Shown here: positions 44,711 to 53,365 of the stretch, one piece after another
Position numbering within the stretch: position 1 is the stretch's first letter
Layout: the number at the start of each line of letters is the position of its first letter
Source: Planctomycetota bacterium
GTDB lineage: Bacteria; Planctomycetota; UBA1135; GCA-002686595
Length of the DNA: 64,000 bases
Direction of reading: 5' to 3'
NCBI GenBank assembly: GCA_029259635.1
Contig: JAJDEU010000010.1
Span: forward strand, 62,001 to 126,000
Translations under genes and position numbers: made by a program
Notes under the pieces: model-generated
What the model saw: only the letters and a program-made list of their open reading frames with translations
What the model was told of the DNA's origin: nothing
Databases searched by the model: none

Positions 44711-46591
44711 CTACGGAGCCACGGTGTAGGCGTTCGGATCGCGCTCGTTGCGCGCCCAACGAAGAATCGAAGGGCTCTGGAGCGTCTTCGGTAGCAAGCT
44801 CCCCGCCATCCCCGAATTGCCGCCCAGAATGCGACAGTCGTAGTTCATCTCGATCGTCGGAGTGCCGTACACAATGTTCTCATTCCGACTGACCAGAGCG
44901 CCATTGATCTTCGCGGTAGAACCCCCGAAGACCACGTAGCTAAACGAGTGGTTCGTATAGAACACCGCGTCCAAGTTGCTTGCGTAGACCGACGAGACGT
45001 CGGAGTAGTCGCTAATTCCACCACCGGGAAAGTTGCCGCCCCAATTGAGCGCCGTCAGTGAAGCCGCGAAATCCAGATCGGCCAGATCGATCGTTCCGTC
45101 ATAGGCACCATCACCATCGATGTCCTCGCCCGTTCCGGGAATGACATCGCCGACCAATGAGCCGGCCGGAATGAGGCCGTAATCGGCATCCGCCTGGGTG
45201 TAGTACTCCACGGTGTAGAGCGTGTCGTTCTCCAACACGTCGTCGTCCGCTGTCCCTGCGATTCCGTCTTTGCCCTTGCTCGTGTTCGGAATGCCGTCAG
45301 CCCCCGCGTCTTCTTTCGAACTGTTGAGGGAGGAGGCCATCCAACCGCCGACATAGCTTCGCCAAGTGCTGTTGGTGAAATCGCCGACCACGACATTCTC
45401 CGCGGAGAACAACCCGAGAAAGTCCTTATCCCAGTTGTCCGTCAACCAAGCCTCGGTTGCGACTTGGGAGTTGTTGATGGGTCGAGTCGAACCGGGACCA
45501 TCGAGGTACTTAATGGACTCGGGAACGTAGACATTTCCACCCGTGTAGATCGCGCCTTGTCCAGTGACATAGCCGCTGATAATCAAGTCACCCTCGACAA
45601 CGACCGGCCCGTCCAGAACGATAGGATCATCAACCGTCCCGACGAGATAGAGGTTCCCGGTCTCGCCTGCGCCGTCTCCGAATACGGCGTCGGTCATCAC
45701 CGTTCCGCTGATGGAGATGCTCGACGCTTCGGAGAGCGCTTGTGCTTTGTAGGCGCTTAAATCCGAGAGATTGGGCATTTCAATCGGGTCTTGGAAGTCG
45801 TGCTGGTTGATGGCATTGCCGCCCTCGCCCGCAATGCTGCCTGAATTGACCACGTCCCATCCAGAGAAGACGCCCCCGTCTCGGCCGTCCTTCAAGCCAT
45901 CCCCATTATCGTCCTTGTAGCCGACGAGAGTGGCGCTCGTTCCATCCCACACGACGCTGTCATACACAGGCTGGCCGGTAATGGTCGGCGCGTAGCCTCC
46001 TGCGTCAAACTGTCCATTGCTCCGCGCATTGCCGTTGCAAAAGATCGTATTGCCGTAGAGCCAGCCCCAGTTGTTGATGAAGTAGGCGTAGTCGAAGACC
46101 TCGCTGGCCTCGACCGTGAACTCGACGGTTGTTGAGAGCGAATGCCATGAATCGACTCGCGCACCCGCCGGCAAGTTTTGCGGCGCGGCGGGCAGGTAGC
46201 CGCTGGCCTCGAGCAGGATGCTGATCGATGCAGAAGTACTCTCAACAAGCGACATTCGCACCGTGTACTCGCCCATCGAGTTGACACCGTCCATTACGGC
46301 GTCACCCAGGAAAGGCGTGATATTCGCCTGCACAGCGAACAGCTCCTCCAAGGCACCGAGCGGATCTTGGGGAGATTTGTTCGCGACGTTGTCGAGATAC
46401 TGAATGCCGACCGTTACCGCCGATTCGGCCAGGTACTTCGTCCGCAGCTCATCAATCATCTTCCGCGACGAGCGCACCTCTACCGTCGAGAGCGCCGTGG
46501 TCGAGACAATCATCCCGAACAAGACCGCGACAACAACGAGCGAGCTCACGAGCGCGCTGCCTCGCCGCGCCCTAGGCCCTCTCGCCTCCAT
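44711..46591 (-). CDS. large PilX-like pilin-associated protein with Ca-binding-like loops
   Basis: About 626 residues from ATG 46591 (preceded by GGACGG at suitable spacing; an in-frame ATG at 46624 overlaps the upstream stop). The N terminus RARRGSALVSSLVVVAVLFGMIVSTTALSTVEV is a PilX/PulK-type hydrophobic start. The body is rich in Gly, Asp, Ser and Asn. Three regions look like calcium loops: KDDNGDGLKDG (about residue 226), GADGIPNTSKGKDGIAG and DIDGDGAYDGTIDLADLD, the last like a dockerin repeat. Such proteins sit with minor pilins of type IV pili or type II secretion. Upstream genes carry GFTLLE prepilin motifs, so it belongs to the same set. Confidence 0.82.
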   Translation of the reverse strand: MEARGPRARRGSALVSSLVVVAVLFGMIVSTTALSTVEVRSSRKMIDELRTKYLAESAVTVGIQYLDNVANKSPQDPLGALEELFAVQANITPFLGDAVMDGVNSMGEYTVRMSLVESTSASISILLEASGYLPAAPQNLPAGARVDSWHSLSTTVEFTVEASEVFDYAYFINNWGWLYGNTIFCNGNARSNGQFDAGGYAPTITGQPVYDSVVWDGTSATLVGYKDDNGDGLKDGRDGGVFSGWDVVNSGSIAGEGGNAINQHDFQDPIEMPNLSDLSAYKAQALSEASSISISGTVMTDAVFGDGAGETGNLYLVGTVDDPIVLDGPVVVEGDLIISGYVTGQGAIYTGGNVYVPESIKYLDGPGSTRPINNSQVATEAWLTDNWDKDFLGLFSAENVVVGDFTNSTWRSYVGGWMASSLNSSKEDAGADGIPNTSKGKDGIAGTADDDVLENDTLYTVEYYTQADADYGLIPAGSLVGDVIPGTGEDIDGDGAYDGTIDLADLDFAASLTALNWGGNFPGGGISDYSDVSSVYASNLDAVFYTNHSFSYVVFGGSTAKINGALVSRNENIVYGTPTIEMNYDCRILGGNSGMAGSLLPKTLQSPSILRWARNERDPNAYTVAP

Positions 46592-46604
46592 CAAATTCCG
46601 TCCA

Positions 46605-47228
46605 CTAGTTCCGAGTCTTAACATGAAATACGGTACTCCTTCCGCCACTACCTTCTGCATTGCCCTCAGTAGTGATCGTTAGCTCCCATAGATCACCCGC
46701 CTGCACGACGCTAAAACCTTTTGGATTGAGTGCCCCACTCCTCAGTCCATCCACAACGGCGTCCTGTACCTGTACTGCTCCGACGCCATCGATCACCTGT
46801 CGAACGAGCGATCGTCGCTGCGCACCGTTCCACGGCAACTGAACCACCGTGTACCGAATACTCCAACCCGCCACGCTCTGGTTCGCGGGGATCGAGCTCA
46901 GTGATTGTTCTTTGATTCCCCACGCCGCAGCGCCGGCCACGGTTACCGGAAGCTGAAAAGTGACCGAGTCGTTCGTACCCACCACCGAATCCACGGTGAG
47001 AGTGTCCGAGTTCGCCGACGCAAACTCGTCGATCAGTCGCGCGCTCGTTTTGCGCCGATTGACGTTCTCCACCGTGCTCGTCATGACCGCCTGATGCGAT
47101 TGGTGCGCCATCCAAACGGCACTCATGAGCGTGTAGCCGAGCACCGAGAACAGTGACAAAGCCACCGTCATCTCAAGGAGGGTGAAACCGCTCGAAGCGC
47201 TGGAACGCCGATGGTTCGAGCCCCTCAT
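46605..47228 (-). CDS. prepilin-like protein (PilW/GspJ type)
   Basis: 207 residues. SSASSGFTLLEMTVALSLFSVLGYTLMSAVW is a type IV prepilin N terminus with G-F-T-L-L-E, so it should be cleaved and N-methylated by PilD before the Phe. The 200-residue length and the beta-rich C-terminal part fit a PilW or GspJ minor pilin. It overlaps the preceding PilV-like gene by 4 bp (ATGA) and is followed after 13 bp by the large PilX-like gene. Confidence 0.9.
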   Translation of the reverse strand: MRGSNHRRSSASSGFTLLEMTVALSLFSVLGYTLMSAVWMAHQSHQAVMTSTVENVNRRKTSARLIDEFASANSDTLTVDSVVGTNDSVTFQLPVTVAGAAAWGIKEQSLSSIPANQSVAGWSIRYTVVQLPWNGAQRRSLVRQVIDGVGAVQVQDAVVDGLRSGALNPKGFSVVQAGDLWELTITTEGNAEGSGGRSTVFHVKTRN

Positions 47229-47614
47229 TGCCTTCTCCTCAAGGTCCCGAGTCGTCCAATCTCGCGTCCCGTTTGGAGATCGGTGAGAACAGCTTGCACT
47301 TGAATCAGGTCGATCCCCGCCAAGAAAACGGTGAGATCAACGCTGTACTCCGAGACGTCCAAATTGCCGCCATCGACGATCTGATTTCCGTTGAGCGCGA
47401 GCAGGTTATCGAAGTCCTGTGCCAGCACGTCTTCCGTCACGGTGCTCAGGAAGATCGATCCGTTCGTCAGCCTCTTCGCTTCCTCGGTCGCCACTAAGTT
47501 GGAAGAGAATGCAGCCGTTGCGGCCATCAGAGCAATCGCGAGCACTGCGCTGCTGATGACAACTTCGAGCAGGGTGAAGCCTGCCTGCGGGTTTTTGCTT
47601 TTGCGTATTCTCAC
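47225..47614 (-). CDS. prepilin-like protein (PilV/GspI type)
   Basis: 129 residues from GTG 47614, with GGAGAG at about 5-nt spacing, which supports this start. MRIRKSKNPQAGFTLLEVVISSAVLAIALMAA is a prepilin signal with basic leader, GFTLLE and a following hydrophobic helix. Size and order (PilV, then PilW, then PilX) match the minor-pilin operon. Its 5' leader carries two hairpins (see 47630-47678). It leads the operon. Confidence 0.9.
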   Translation of the reverse strand: MRIRKSKNPQAGFTLLEVVISSAVLAIALMAATAAFSSNLVATEEAKRLTNGSIFLSTVTEDVLAQDFDNLLALNGNQIVDGGNLDVSEYSVDLTVFLAGIDLIQVQAVLTDLQTGREIGRLGTLRRRQ

Positions 47615-47629
47615 GAGCGCTCTCCAGGT

Positions 47630-47678
47630 TGCACACGAATGTGCAGCTCCGCTCCAATGCCGTTGCTCCCCATTGGAG
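47630..47678 (-). promoter_or_regulatory. double hairpin in the leader of the pseudopilin operon
   Basis: On the minus strand, CTCCAATG (47652-47659) and CATTGGAG (47671-47678) form an 8-bp stem, and TGCACA (47630-47635) and TGTGCA (47640-47645) form a 6-bp stem with a TTCG loop. Both lie shortly before the GGAGAG ribosome site of the pilV-like gene. They may control or stabilise the operon mRNA. The function is inferred. Confidence 0.4.
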
Positions 47679-47928
47679 GGGTGAATTGTCTATCGCCTCG
47701 TGCGCACTCTAAAATGAATCTGAAGCTCGAAATCTATTAACGCGAGGCCCCCCCGAGACGGGAGCGCCTCCGAAAACTATTCGCGAATCCGAATCCAATG
47801 AAGGTTGAGGGCCGGATCCGTGAGCGTCGGGAAACCGACGTATGAAGACACCATTTTCACCAGACGCGCGATTTCCCGGGACGAGTTCCATTGAAATCCA
47901 ATCGTCCGGCCCGGATCCCCACCATCAA

Positions 47929-47942
47929 GCCGCGATTGCGGC
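47929..47942 (-). terminator. weak hairpin after the SnoaL-like gene
   Basis: GCCGC (47929-47933) pairs with GCGGC (47938-47942) around GATT, some 13 nt past the minus-strand stop at 47956. No T run follows, so an intrinsic terminator is doubtful. Confidence 0.25.
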
Positions 47943-47955
47943 CCCCTCGCTAAAG

Positions 47956-48480
47956 CTACTCGTCCTTGGACTCCGCACGCGGCCCTGGCGTCACCGAGTA
48001 GAGGACCGACACGATTTTCCAACCCGAGGTCGTGTCCACCAAGCTCCAACTCTCCACTCCGTGATTCTTCACGCGGCCGTCCCTGACGAACTCGTAATCC
48101 GCAATCAACGTGGCGAAACCATCGACAAGTTCCATTTCAATTCTCTCGAACACTTCATCCGACACTCCACTCCTACCATCGATCTGCTCCTGAAACTCCG
48201 CCCGAGTGACGCGGTAGAGACCGTCGTCGTCAAGGATACCCGCTGCCTCATACCGGGTTCGCCCCGCTTCGGCGACCGTCCCAATCCAGGGCGTGTCCGC
48301 ATCGAGGAATAGAGTTTCGAAAGCGCTCCAGTCTTTCTCGCGGATGCAACGTCGAAACTCCTCGACCACTTGGAGGATTTCGGCTCTCTCGCCCTCCGCA
48401 TCCTGCCGTACAAGCGGCTGCACTCCAGCAGCAGCAATGATCAAAGACGACAGCAACAAAAGGACTTTGGCGCGACGCAT
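47956..48480 (-). CDS. exported SnoaL/DUF4440-like protein
   Basis: 174 residues with a signal peptide MRRAKVLLLLSSLIIAAAG. The body fits the NTF2/SnoaL fold: EILQVVEEFRRCIREKDWSAFETLFLDADTP, then a middle strand pair, and VKNHGVESWSLVDTTSGWKIVSVLYSV with the usual W-x-I-v-s-v ending. Function in the periplasm is unknown. It is in the same direction as the beta-lactamase-fold gene upstream (27-bp gap), so they may be co-transcribed. Confidence 0.83.
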   Translation of the reverse strand: MRRAKVLLLLSSLIIAAAGVQPLVRQDAEGERAEILQVVEEFRRCIREKDWSAFETLFLDADTPWIGTVAEAGRTRYEAAGILDDDGLYRVTRAEFQEQIDGRSGVSDEVFERIEMELVDGFATLIADYEFVRDGRVKNHGVESWSLVDTTSGWKIVSVLYSVTPGPRAESKDE

Positions 48481-48506
48481 GTTCAGATTCCTAGGTCTCG
48501 ATCGAT

Positions 48507-50150
48507 TTAGAACTGTGACAGGTATTTCACGAATCGCGGGTCTTCCCTAATCGATTCGAGGTTGGGGTCTTGAGCAATGATGCTCGGATCCAAATCTCCA
48601 TGATCGCGCGCCTTGACGAGCCACTCGATGGCCGCGTCGACGTCGCCCGAGAGCGCAGCGACACACGCCGTGGTGTAAGCCGACTGAGCTGCTTGATAGC
48701 CGAAGTCAAAGGACGATCGAAACGCTTCGCCGATCGCCGGTAGGCCCGCACCCGATTGCAAGAGGGCCTGGGCGTATCGATAGTAGTCGCGACCGTTCAT
48801 CGAAGAGCGGACGCCCAATTCACTGTAGGCCTCGACGGCTTCCGCCCATTGCTCCCCCTCGAACGCTGATGCCGCTCGCTCGATCAACCGGTCAATCTCC
48901 GGCTCGACTATCTTCACGATCGCTTGGAGCGCGTCAAAACAGAGCTCATCTTCGCGCAACACGGCACCGGTCGCGTTGTGCAGAACGATTAGGCCGAGCT
49001 GCGTCTTCGGATGAAAATACATCGCCGAGGCGAAACCGTAGACACCTCCGAGATTCCCGATCAGGACCGTCCCGTCGCGACGCGTCGCGGTGAGCCCGAT
49101 GCCGTAGCCGTAGGACAGGTCCCCGTTCGACTGAAAGCCCGTCTGTGTCCGAGCGAGTGCGGCTTCACCGATCACGCCTTTCGGTCCACGTCCAAGCTGG
49201 AGGGAGACGAACTTGGCGAGGTCGTCGACGGTGCTGTACAGCCCGCCGCTCGGAATGGTGTAGCCGTGATCCTTTCCGACCCGGTGAACCCGACTGTCGT
49301 CTTGGCTTCCGTCGGGTCGGCGAACGTAGCCGGTTGCGAGTCTTTGCTTCAGCTCGTCGCTCAGCTCGAACGCGGTCTCGTGCATACCGAGCGGCGTTAG
49401 GATCTCGTCCATCTGATAGGCGATGAACGGCTTCTCTGCGGGCTGCTCCAGCGCGAGACCCAACATCGCGTAACCGATGTTCGAGTAGCTGTACCGAGTC
49501 CCCGGCTCGAACTCCACCGACGTGTCCGCGATCGCGCGACGCACCACGTCCGCCCAGCTCGCGGCCGGGCCCAGGATGTAGCCGTTTTCGTGCAAGTTCG
49601 AGGGCTCGCGCTGGATGCCGCCGATCATGGTTGCAAGCTGCAACAGACTGATGGGCGCGCCTTCTGACCAGCGATTGGAGACACCGCTGAACTCGGGCAG
49701 ATGGTTCGCGACGGGGTCGGAATAGTTCACGTGCCCGCGCTCCACCAGTTGCGCCAGCATGAGACCGGTGAACGACTTCGTAATCGAAGCGATCGGGTAG
49801 ATCGTGTCGCGTGTCGCCCGCCGGCCGGACGCATTGTCCGCGTAGCCGTAGCTCTTCGTCCACACCAACTCGTCCGCGATCACGATGCCGACCGTCACGC
49901 CGCCCACCCCATCGCTGGCTAGTCCGGCGGAGACACGCTCGTCAATCAACTCGACGGCGTCTTCAATGAGAGCGCTCGAAACGGCGCTCACGTCGTCCGA
50001 CAAAGCTCCGGCGGGCTCGACGTCTTCGGTCGATTGAGCATGAGCCCCCGCGCTAAGTACGACCAATGCGATTGCAAAATGTGTAAAGGCTCGACATCCC
50101 CAATGGGTCACCTCTCGACGTGCTCGGTGCAAGGTTGCATTCATGTACAT
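48507..50150 (-). CDS. serine beta-lactamase-fold hydrolase with C-terminal repeat domain
   Basis: 547 residues from ATG 50150 (ATG 50144 also possible). Signal peptide CRAFTHFAIALVVLSAGAHA. The catalytic part has SxxK as SITK (IYPIASITKSFTGLML), the second motif YSN (GTRYSYSNIGYAMLG), and the third motif region HGYTIPSGGLYSTVDDL; this is the class C/EstB/peptidase S12 family. The C-terminal 110 residues form a helical repeat-like domain (AEAVEAYSELGVRSSMNGRDY, AAIEWLVKARDHGDLDPS). It could be an esterase or peptidase; antibiotic hydrolysis is not implied. It is divergent from the AraC regulator (164-bp gap). Confidence 0.9.
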   Translation of the reverse strand: MYMNATLHRARREVTHWGCRAFTHFAIALVVLSAGAHAQSTEDVEPAGALSDDVSAVSSALIEDAVELIDERVSAGLASDGVGGVTVGIVIADELVWTKSYGYADNASGRRATRDTIYPIASITKSFTGLMLAQLVERGHVNYSDPVANHLPEFSGVSNRWSEGAPISLLQLATMIGGIQREPSNLHENGYILGPAASWADVVRRAIADTSVEFEPGTRYSYSNIGYAMLGLALEQPAEKPFIAYQMDEILTPLGMHETAFELSDELKQRLATGYVRRPDGSQDDSRVHRVGKDHGYTIPSGGLYSTVDDLAKFVSLQLGRGPKGVIGEAALARTQTGFQSNGDLSYGYGIGLTATRRDGTVLIGNLGGVYGFASAMYFHPKTQLGLIVLHNATGAVLREDELCFDALQAIVKIVEPEIDRLIERAASAFEGEQWAEAVEAYSELGVRSSMNGRDYYRYAQALLQSGAGLPAIGEAFRSSFDFGYQAAQSAYTTACVAALSGDVDAAIEWLVKARDHGDLDPSIIAQDPNLESIREDPRFVKYLSQF

Positions 50151-50314
50151 AATGAATCTCGGATCGGTGCTCGCTCCCGCGCGATGCTACGGTGGCGCAC
50201 AACGTGCACCGGCTCAGCTCCGACGCGGTAGCTGTCTCTAGGTTAGGCGCTGCACCCGGGGGAGGTCGGACGACACTAGAGTCTGTCGATGCCCTCATCG
50301 TTTGTCTTGTCCCG

Positions 50315-51166
50315 ATGAAACCCGAATCGCCGAATCCCGTCGACGCGAGAGCCGTGCTCCAACTCGCCTTCGGGGGGTCTGTCGGCCAACTGCTGCATCG
50401 AACCGATGTGCGCGGCTTGACGATCCGGGAAGTCCGGGACGACAGCGCCATTGACGTCCCCGTTCACGAGCACGAGTCCGCCCACTTCTTCTTCGTCATG
50501 GATTCCGGCTATCGCTCGACTGCGCGCGGCGCGGATGGCAGCACCGTACAGCGCCAATTGCTCTACCACCCGCCGCAAACCCGCCACGCCGATCGCTTTC
50601 TCAGTCGTGGAGGTCGCTTCGTCTCGATTCATTTGACAGACAGCCTGATGCGTGAAGCCGCAGACGACTGCGCACTACCCGACGTCTCGCAGTCCTATCG
50701 CGGCCCAGCGTTCGACCGGATCCGCGAGCGCATCCGCGTCGAGTGCCGGCGCAACGATTCATCCTCGGCCATGGCCGTCGAAGCCCTCGTTCTCGAACTC
50801 ATCCACCACGCGGCAACCCGCCCGTTTCGAGACGAAAAGCACGCCGCGCCCTGGGTCGACGCGGCCGTCGAGAGGATTCACGACGATCCACACGGGGACC
50901 TCTCCGTCTCCGAACTCGCCCGCGAAGTCGGTGTTCATCCGGTCGCGCTCGCGAGAGCCTTCCGACGCCACTTGCAAGCGAGCCCCGGCGACTTCTTGCG
51001 CTGGCGCCGAATCGATCGCGCACTGTCTCTTCTCCGCCGTTCATCGCCTCCGGTGATCGAAGTCGCCCTTGAAGCAGGCTTCGCCGACCAGCCTTCGTTC
51101 ACAAGAGCCTGTCGCCGGATCGTAGGAATTACGCCAGCCGCCTACCGCCGACTGTTCTCGGCCTAA
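50315..51166 (+). CDS. AraC-family transcriptional regulator
   Basis: About 283 residues from ATG 50315. N-terminal cupin-like domain: VPVHEHESAHFFFVMDSGYRS, LYHPPQTRHADRFLSRGGRFVSIH. C-terminal double HTH with the AraC pattern DLSVSELAREVGVHPVALARAFRRHLQASPGDFLRWRRIDRAL, then VIEVALEAGFADQPSFTRACRRIVGITPAAYRR. Ligand unknown. It is divergent from the serine hydrolase gene, so regulation of that gene and itself from the shared intergenic region is likely. Confidence 0.92.
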   Translation: MKPESPNPVDARAVLQLAFGGSVGQLLHRTDVRGLTIREVRDDSAIDVPVHEHESAHFFFVMDSGYRSTARGADGSTVQRQLLYHPPQTRHADRFLSRGGRFVSIHLTDSLMREAADDCALPDVSQSYRGPAFDRIRERIRVECRRNDSSSAMAVEALVLELIHHAATRPFRDEKHAAPWVDAAVERIHDDPHGDLSVSELAREVGVHPVALARAFRRHLQASPGDFLRWRRIDRALSLLRRSSPPVIEVALEAGFADQPSFTRACRRIVGITPAAYRRLFSA

Positions 51167-51271
51167 CGCGCCGCGAGAAGTTCCCCTCTGGAGCTCCAGG
51201 TGAACGAGGCCAAATTCCGCACCCTCTCAGGCCTCGTGTACATCCGGCACCGTCATGCCGCTCGGTGCGAA

Positions 51272-51347
51272 TGGAGGCGGCACCCGGACTTGAACCGGGG
51301 AATCTCGGATTTGCAATCCGACGCCTTAGCCACTTGGCTATGCCGCC
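51272..51347 (-). tRNA. tRNA-Cys(GCA)
   Basis: Minus-strand cloverleaf: acceptor GGCGGCA with TGCCGCC, anticodon arm TCGGA-TTGCAAA-TCCGA with anticodon GCA, T arm with GGTTCAAGTCC. The discriminator is T (U73), as expected for tRNA-Cys, and CCA is encoded (51272-51274). Confidence 0.97.
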
Positions 51348-51495
51348 TCAGGGCCGACCAGGATAGCGATGACCGGAGAAGGTGCAAGGGCGGCCCCCGT
51401 CGACCGGCTCACATCCGCTCGTCGCCACCGTAAGATCGCGCTCCTTCGTCCTTCTACTCATGAGGGGCGGACTCCGACTCCCCCGAGCATTCAAA

Positions 51496-51876
51496 ATGGT
51501 CTCCACCGCACCGCTGCGTCGCCGAATCGCGAGCTTTCGTTTCGCGCTGAACGGACTCTCGCTGGTCTTGCGAACCCAGCCCAACGCTTGGTTCCACGCC
51601 CTGGCAACCGTGGTCGTCTTCGGCGCAGCGGCCACGCTTCAATTGCCGTCGACCGATTGGTGCTGGCTCGTCATTGCCGTCGCAGCCGTCTGGAGCGCCG
51701 AGTCCATGAACACAGCCGTCGAAAAACTGGCGGATGCCGTCCACCCAAACCCACATCCCCTCGTCGGGCAAGCGAAGGATGCCGCCGCCGGAGCGGTTCT
51801 GGTCGTTGCGCTCGGCGCCGCAGTCGTTGGCGCTATCGTTCTCGGCCCGCCGCTTTGGAGTCTTGTCGGTCGGTGA
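51496..51876 (+). CDS. dgkA: diacylglycerol kinase (DgkA-type) or undecaprenol kinase
   Basis: 126 residues from ATG 51496 (ATG 51460 is an alternative). It carries the DAGK signature: ALNGLSLVLRTQPNAWFHALATVVV, then the active-site AESMNTAVEKLADAVHPNPHPLVGQAKDAAAGAV with E-x-x-N-T-A and K-D-x-x-x-G. Three transmembrane helices are apparent. It recycles diacylglycerol or phosphorylates undecaprenol in the inner membrane. tRNA-Cys lies upstream and tRNA-Leu downstream. Confidence 0.92.
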   Translation: MVSTAPLRRRIASFRFALNGLSLVLRTQPNAWFHALATVVVFGAAATLQLPSTDWCWLVIAVAAVWSAESMNTAVEKLADAVHPNPHPLVGQAKDAAAGAVLVVALGAAVVGAIVLGPPLWSLVGR

Positions 51877-52030
51877 ACTTATCCGTGTGTTTGCAGGAGC
51901 GAGGGCCCCCTTCGCTGCCGCCCATCATTCGACTTGCCGCGCTCGTCGATGCGGATCGGACGAGCGACGGATAGCGGAAGGGACTGGACGCAAACCGCCT
52001 CGCGCGGCACTCTCTGACCGCCCAAGTGCC

Positions 52031-52117
52031 GGGGGTATGGCGGAATTGGCAGACGCATCGGACTTAAAATCCGAAGACCGCAAGGTCGTCCGGGTTCGAC
52101 TCCCGGTATCCCCACCA
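52031..52117 (+). tRNA. tRNA-Leu(UAA)
   Basis: Type II tRNA with a long variable arm (GACCGCAAGGTC). Acceptor GGGGGTA pairs with TATCCCC (one G-U). Anticodon arm TCGGA-CTTAAAA-TCCGA gives TAA. The discriminator A and CCA (52114-52117) are encoded. Confidence 0.97.
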
Positions 52118-52203
52118 GCCTCCTTTACCGATCGATGATCGGAAGGAACCGCGGCCCGGCGAATCCCCCGCCGGGATTCGCCCTCGAGAAGGGAGCCGAC
52201 GAC

Positions 52204-53337
52204 TCAGCGGCGCTTGTCGATCGGAACGTACTCACTGCCGTGCCCGCCGGAATAAACCTGGGCCGGACGGAAGAGCTTGTTGTCCTGCATCTGCTCGCGC
52301 CAATGCGCTAGCCAACCCGAGATGCGAGCAATCGCAAAGACCGGCGTGAAGACGTCGGTCGGGATGCCGAGCTTTTGATAGACGATCCCGCTGAAGAAGT
52401 CGACGTTGGGATAGATCCCTTTGTGACCCAGGTGGAGAGTTACTTCCTCTTCGAGGCGAGTAGCGATCGAATAGACCGGCGTCGTTCCCAACTTGTCGAA
52501 CAGGGCTCGAACGAGCTCCTGAAGCGCGATCGCACGGGGATCCTTCACCGAGTAGACGCGGTGCCCGAAGCCCATGATCTTGCCCTTGGTGGCCAGTCGA
52601 TTCGCGACCCAGGCTTCGACCTTGTCCGCGCCACCGATCTCCTCGAGAGCCGAGAGAACGCGCTCATTCGCTCCGCCGTGAAGCGGCCCGGTGAGCGAAC
52701 CGATGGCACCGCTGCAGACCGTGTAGGGATCCGCTTCCGTCGAGGCGATGACGCGCGCCGTGAAGGTCGACGCGTTCATTGTGTGGTCGGCGTGCAAGAC
52801 GAGACAGACGTCGAGAATCTTGGTCGCGAGTTCGTCCGGCCGCTCTCCGGTCATCATCCACAGAAAGTTGGCGGCCGTGTCGAGGTCATCGGCGGGCTCG
52901 GGCAGAGCGCGCCCCGTCCGCCCGGCGTGAAAGGCTGCCACCAGAACCGGCGTCGCGGCGATCAAGCGAATGCAGGCTTCGTCGACATCGCCGGACTCTT
53001 GCCAGGCGGCTTGACCACCGTGCAACCCAAGCGCAGCCAAACCCGCTTGGAGAGCTCCCATCGGATGACCGTCCGCCGGAAAACTGGCGATCGAATCCAA
53101 GAGCGATGCCGGCAACTTCCGCGCTTCGCGAAGGCGGTAGCGGAAGTTTTCCAGTTCCTCCGACGTCGGCAAGCTGCCGTGCAGAAGCAGCCAGCTCACC
53201 TCCTCGAAGTTGCTCTTCGCCGCTAACTCCTCAATGGGAATTCCGCGGTACTCGAGCACCCCGATCTTGCCATCGATATAGCTGATCGCAGATTCTGCCG
53301 CGGGAATCCCCGCCAATCCGGGAACCATTTCTGTCAT
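52204..53337 (-). CDS. gltA: citrate synthase
   Basis: Condenses oxaloacetate and acetyl-CoA to citrate in the TCA cycle. 377 residues, the short type-I-like length. Motifs: IDGKIGVLEYRGIPIEELA near the N terminus, LVLHADHTMNASTFTARV with catalytic His, GSLTGPLHGGANE, and MGFGHRVYSVKDPRA. A methylcitrate synthase cannot be fully excluded. ATG 53337 is preceded on the minus strand by GGTGAG at 7 nt. It ends 87 bp from the tRNA-Leu gene. Confidence 0.95.
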   Translation of the reverse strand: MTEMVPGLAGIPAAESAISYIDGKIGVLEYRGIPIEELAAKSNFEEVSWLLLHGSLPTSEELENFRYRLREARKLPASLLDSIASFPADGHPMGALQAGLAALGLHGGQAAWQESGDVDEACIRLIAATPVLVAAFHAGRTGRALPEPADDLDTAANFLWMMTGERPDELATKILDVCLVLHADHTMNASTFTARVIASTEADPYTVCSGAIGSLTGPLHGGANERVLSALEEIGGADKVEAWVANRLATKGKIMGFGHRVYSVKDPRAIALQELVRALFDKLGTTPVYSIATRLEEEVTLHLGHKGIYPNVDFFSGIVYQKLGIPTDVFTPVFAIARISGWLAHWREQMQDNKLFRPAQVYSGGHGSEYVPIDKRR

Positions 53338-53365
53338 CTGTAAGCTCACCAATTACCTCGCGCGC

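Larger units (their letters stand above)
47615..47955. other. 341-bp region upstream of the pseudopilin operon
   Basis: No convincing open frame. It contains the leader and promoter of the pilin operon (minus strand) and the 3' end of the SnoaL-like gene. Two perfect hairpins lie at 47630-47678 next to the pilV-like start, a CGTCGG-GAAA-CCGACG hairpin at 47825-47840, and GCCGC-GATT-GCGGC at 47929-47942 beside the SnoaL-like stop. I recognise no known RNA family. Confidence 0.5.

Noticed and set aside
48527-48751. Short antisense/alternative frames inside the serine hydrolase gene
   Set aside because: They are shadows of a frame with intact SxxK and YxN motifs.
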